Part shown: in pieces, positions 51,701-52,884 of the stretch
How positions within the stretch are numbered: position 1 is the stretch's first letter
Layout: the number at the start of each line of letters is the position of its first letter
NCBI GenBank assembly: GCA_947625935.1
Contig: CANQQE010000025.1
Location: 1-52,884, forward strand
Direction of reading: 5' to 3'
Source of the DNA: an uncultured Muribaculaceae bacterium
Lineage (GTDB): Bacteria; Bacteroidota; Bacteroidia; Bacteroidales; Muribaculaceae
DNA length: 52,884 bases
The notes under the pieces: model-generated
Database searches by the model: none
The model's input: the letters and a program-made list of their open reading frames with translations, nothing else
Told to the model about the DNA's origin: nothing
Translations under genes and position numbers: made by a program

Positions 51701-52753
51701 TCGTATAACCTGCAATTCATGAATATGCGTAACGAGGTTGTCGCCGAACACTGGTTTGACAAAGACGGCAATGAGACTGACGCCAACGGCACCCAAATCG
51801 GCAATCCGAAGAACGTCATGATGGCTGTCGACGGGACAGGGCGTGAGACCGACAAATTCTCATGTGAGATAGACGACCTTGACAGCCATGAATACCAGGC
51901 CCGCCTGACCGCGAAGTTCGACAGCAACAACGATAGCCGCTCATGGATTTCGGAGCCGAGCGTAGCTTCAGACATGACAGATTACGAACCCGACGCCCCT
52001 GTCGGCCAAATCAAGGTGATAAAGGAGAATAAGGTGTGGAGCGATAAGGATGATAAAAATATCTTGCGGCGCAACTATCGTCTCGACATAGATTTCAACG
52101 CTCCCGAGTTTAACTCGACCGGTGTGCCCTACCCCGTGACCTACTATGAACTGTGGTATTGCAAGCCTGGAGACCCGTCGGGCACCTACCCCAACCGTTT
52201 AGACGATTTCGCGGTAATGAACGGCGATGGTAAGGTAGAACAGCATCAGGATGTAGTCGCGGGGCAATTTGACTTCGACAACGCCAAACGCCAGGTTGTC
52301 GACGGCGAGGGTATCCCTGTCGTATGCTGCCGGTTCTTCCAGCCTCAGGTCAATAGCGATGGGGAGTTGCTCGACCCGAATGACGATCCGGCCAATTATG
52401 AGTTTGTTGTACGCGCGAAATATGCCGCTCTCGCCCGCAATAAGGCAATCGCCAAAGACCGCGAATCGCTCATGGCGACCTCTTTAGGGGGGACGACCGG
52501 CGTTGACGAAATCGCTGACGGGCTAAACGCCGGTAACACGGCTGTGTATCCCTCGCTGACCGAAGGGCCGCTGACTATCAGCGCGCACGAGCCTATAGAA
52601 TCGGTCGCTGTTTATGGGGCTGACGGCTCTTTAGTGAAGGGATTCGCCGGCCAAGGTGTACAGATGCTGAAAATCGACCTGTCGGGCCTACATCCGGGGC
52701 TTTATATGGTCAGCGTCAATGGAGGGAGTGGCCACAAAATAGTAAAACGCTGA
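48728..52753 (+). CDS. Very large secreted protein with FN3-like domains and type IX sorting-type C-terminus
   Basis: A 1341-residue extracellular or surface protein with signal peptide (HIILLSAVGLLFNAAPTALA). Residues 30-350 are beta-rich and propeller-like (repeated short blades with Gly/Ser turns). A fibronectin type III-like domain lies at about 365-460 (APANVTASV, then LKWDAVANAAHYAVARK and YRVTTFSAEGIESNPTPE). A second FN3-like domain reaches about 560. A further propeller-like region covers 600-960, then more beta sandwiches. The last 80 residues (VYPSLTEGPLTI, SVAVYGADGSLVK, LDLSGLHPGLYMVSV-type, KIVKR) match T9SS type A sorting domains. No catalytic motif is recognised; a binding or adhesion role is possible. 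Confidence 0.75.
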   Translation: MKNHYHIILLSAVGLLFNAAPTALASDYKAEINPTPLWSQTTGCPTGSNARSMAVSSGRIYTMDYKTNDIYYTEGAGWKTIDKSGLPSGVTIGSSFLLASDDNGALVIPVSPSFPATTTNYDMKFILLKPGAEDLSSAKGGDGNLKYLTIPTGTISNGCRIDFMSAAGKLRTAGGGWLYFYPSAGSNAGKLVRVKGVSSTYANVVETYSGGLPTSAVTALAKGVKDANGNDQVLIQTGGNTSKAALYSLNGGTLTVVDDAPYTSTLLSGTKVANQCGEFYVYPGYTATGWNVSEVTLNVKNIASGEVNSVKVNTNAWSASSATCGMWVDAKFDASNPEILYAYCYIPGQGAWKYQVNLSVASQAPDAPANVTASVITLTTGTPGRQDAVLKWDAVANAAHYAVARKPASAGDDTWQVIASKVTDLTYTDIDVTSSFCYRVTTFSAEGIESNPTPELLCEPRFIPHEPEWEDMRVYDYYAKLQLLWDFTYGYRPDAYDIIRDGEVIAKDIPVMNFIDRYIPTGQRKYEIASVYYIYETDADGKTVVKGRRPESARSSIKVADVLPRNTANELYGITELYNYEITKDSPLANTSVLSDFIDQNLYRQAAFHEGKWYIAQRQDRSDYAESTSGGIICVDANAGSATNMAATAKKIYTASKGSNVGIAVDDEGTFFIRNGAEGQYEFAKPVTSGRLLRFNNDLSVATDKVIDLSGVKDGGYVMTSRADYYTMKGDVLNGSGKLYFAPSMANESTGKNAWIVDIANGAYKSSQRFYSHVETQGGVENFLFPLDQRDDVLHLVRSSGYYRFNPTNSSDHKQLYKTFSRINNAGGASLWFNNHMLIITPQSQQSKNIGGFLVAKGTPDPAKLQEGMTKAARPEDVLVDYDNIIPVQTVVQKRNDKIDAQNSNGLWFGLEPFYNEDGSASHVDIYLYIPGMRFAKYRLYPFINMPTPQIEMNVDIQYNLDDDGNRIDITSFKGVASWNPVEFHGDISLKSYNLQFMNMRNEVVAEHWFDKDGNETDANGTQIGNPKNVMMAVDGTGRETDKFSCEIDDLDSHEYQARLTAKFDSNNDSRSWISEPSVASDMTDYEPDAPVGQIKVIKENKVWSDKDDKNILRRNYRLDIDFNAPEFNSTGVPYPVTYYELWYCKPGDPSGTYPNRLDDFAVMNGDGKVEQHQDVVAGQFDFDNAKRQVVDGEGIPVVCCRFFQPQVNSDGELLDPNDDPANYEFVVRAKYAALARNKAIAKDRESLMATSLGGTTGVDEIADGLNAGNTAVYPSLTEGPLTISAHEPIESVAVYGADGSLVKGFAGQGVQMLKIDLSGLHPGLYMVSVNGGSGHKIVKR

Positions 52754-52808
52754 ATCTCATGCTGATTTGTCATAGAAATATTACACAATCGTCTATTTAA
52801 CACTGTCG

Positions 52809-52843
52809 AGAGACTGTCTAACAAGTTTGGGCAGTCTCTTTTT
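52809..52843 (+). terminator. Terminator after the large secreted protein
   Basis: An 8-bp perfect stem (AGAGACTG at 52809-52816 with CAGTCTCT at 52832-52839) runs into five Ts. It resembles the hairpin at 45-75 in arm sequence and in the internal CTAAC. Confidence 0.88.
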
Positions 52844-52884
52844 ATAGTTCTTTTTATGGTTCTTTTTATAGTTTAAGCAGGCTA

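Overview
The window is chromosomal DNA of a Bacteroidota, most plausibly a Bacteroidales gut bacterium and perhaps Muribaculaceae. The sequence shows the phylum's -7 promoter element TAnnTTTG in front of many genes. It also shows secreted proteins with type IX secretion-like C-termini, SusE/F-like and PorT-like proteins, a DUF177-rpmF-fabH-era-der block, and an argR-GNAT-argG-argC block. Composition is moderate GC, except for a distinctly AT-rich stretch in the middle. The family-level placement is inference.

Layout. 0.1-4.4 kb: a MINPP-like histidine phosphatase, a TPR protein, and an LtaS-type phosphotransferase/PAP2 phosphatase pair. 4.5-6.9 kb: an outer-membrane barrel, a redoxin-fold protein without a CxxC, and thiol peroxidase Tpx. 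6.9-11 kb: a minus-strand dTDP-amino-sugar operon (rmlB, rmlA, two tandem FdtA/QdtA-like cupins, a DegT-family aminotransferase). 11-14 kb: two tandem paralogous porin-like barrels and a PD40/TolB-like propeller. 14-20.2 kb: a tightly packed minus operon (DUF5715-like, AsmA-like, HAD phosphatase, aroB). 20.35 kb: tRNA-Lys(TTT).

From tRNA-Lys to about 29.5 kb lies an island with small HTH proteins and an overlapping five-gene defence operon: membrane protein, Mod, six-TM membrane protein, Res, RhuM. It carries the remains of an internally deleted SNF2-type helicase at its 5' end, and remnants of mobilisation and regulator genes at the far edge. No integrase and no second att copy are visible.

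29.6-52.8 kb is ordinary plus-strand chromosome: a GH31 glucosidase, the DUF177-rpmF-fabH-era-der cluster, a secreted esterase, a divergent DXS-like enzyme, ychF, gltX, waaA, the arginine cluster, a cluster of GTAG-type REP palindromes, and a 1341-residue secreted protein.

The strongest candidate for something undescribed is the type III restriction-modification operon. It has a multi-TM protein translationally coupled between mod and res, a second membrane-anchored protein in front of mod, and RhuM behind res. Other points of interest are the REP family with compensatory changes, the tandem ketoisomerases of which one has lost an active-site histidine, and the cysteine-rich GNAT that may start arginine synthesis.
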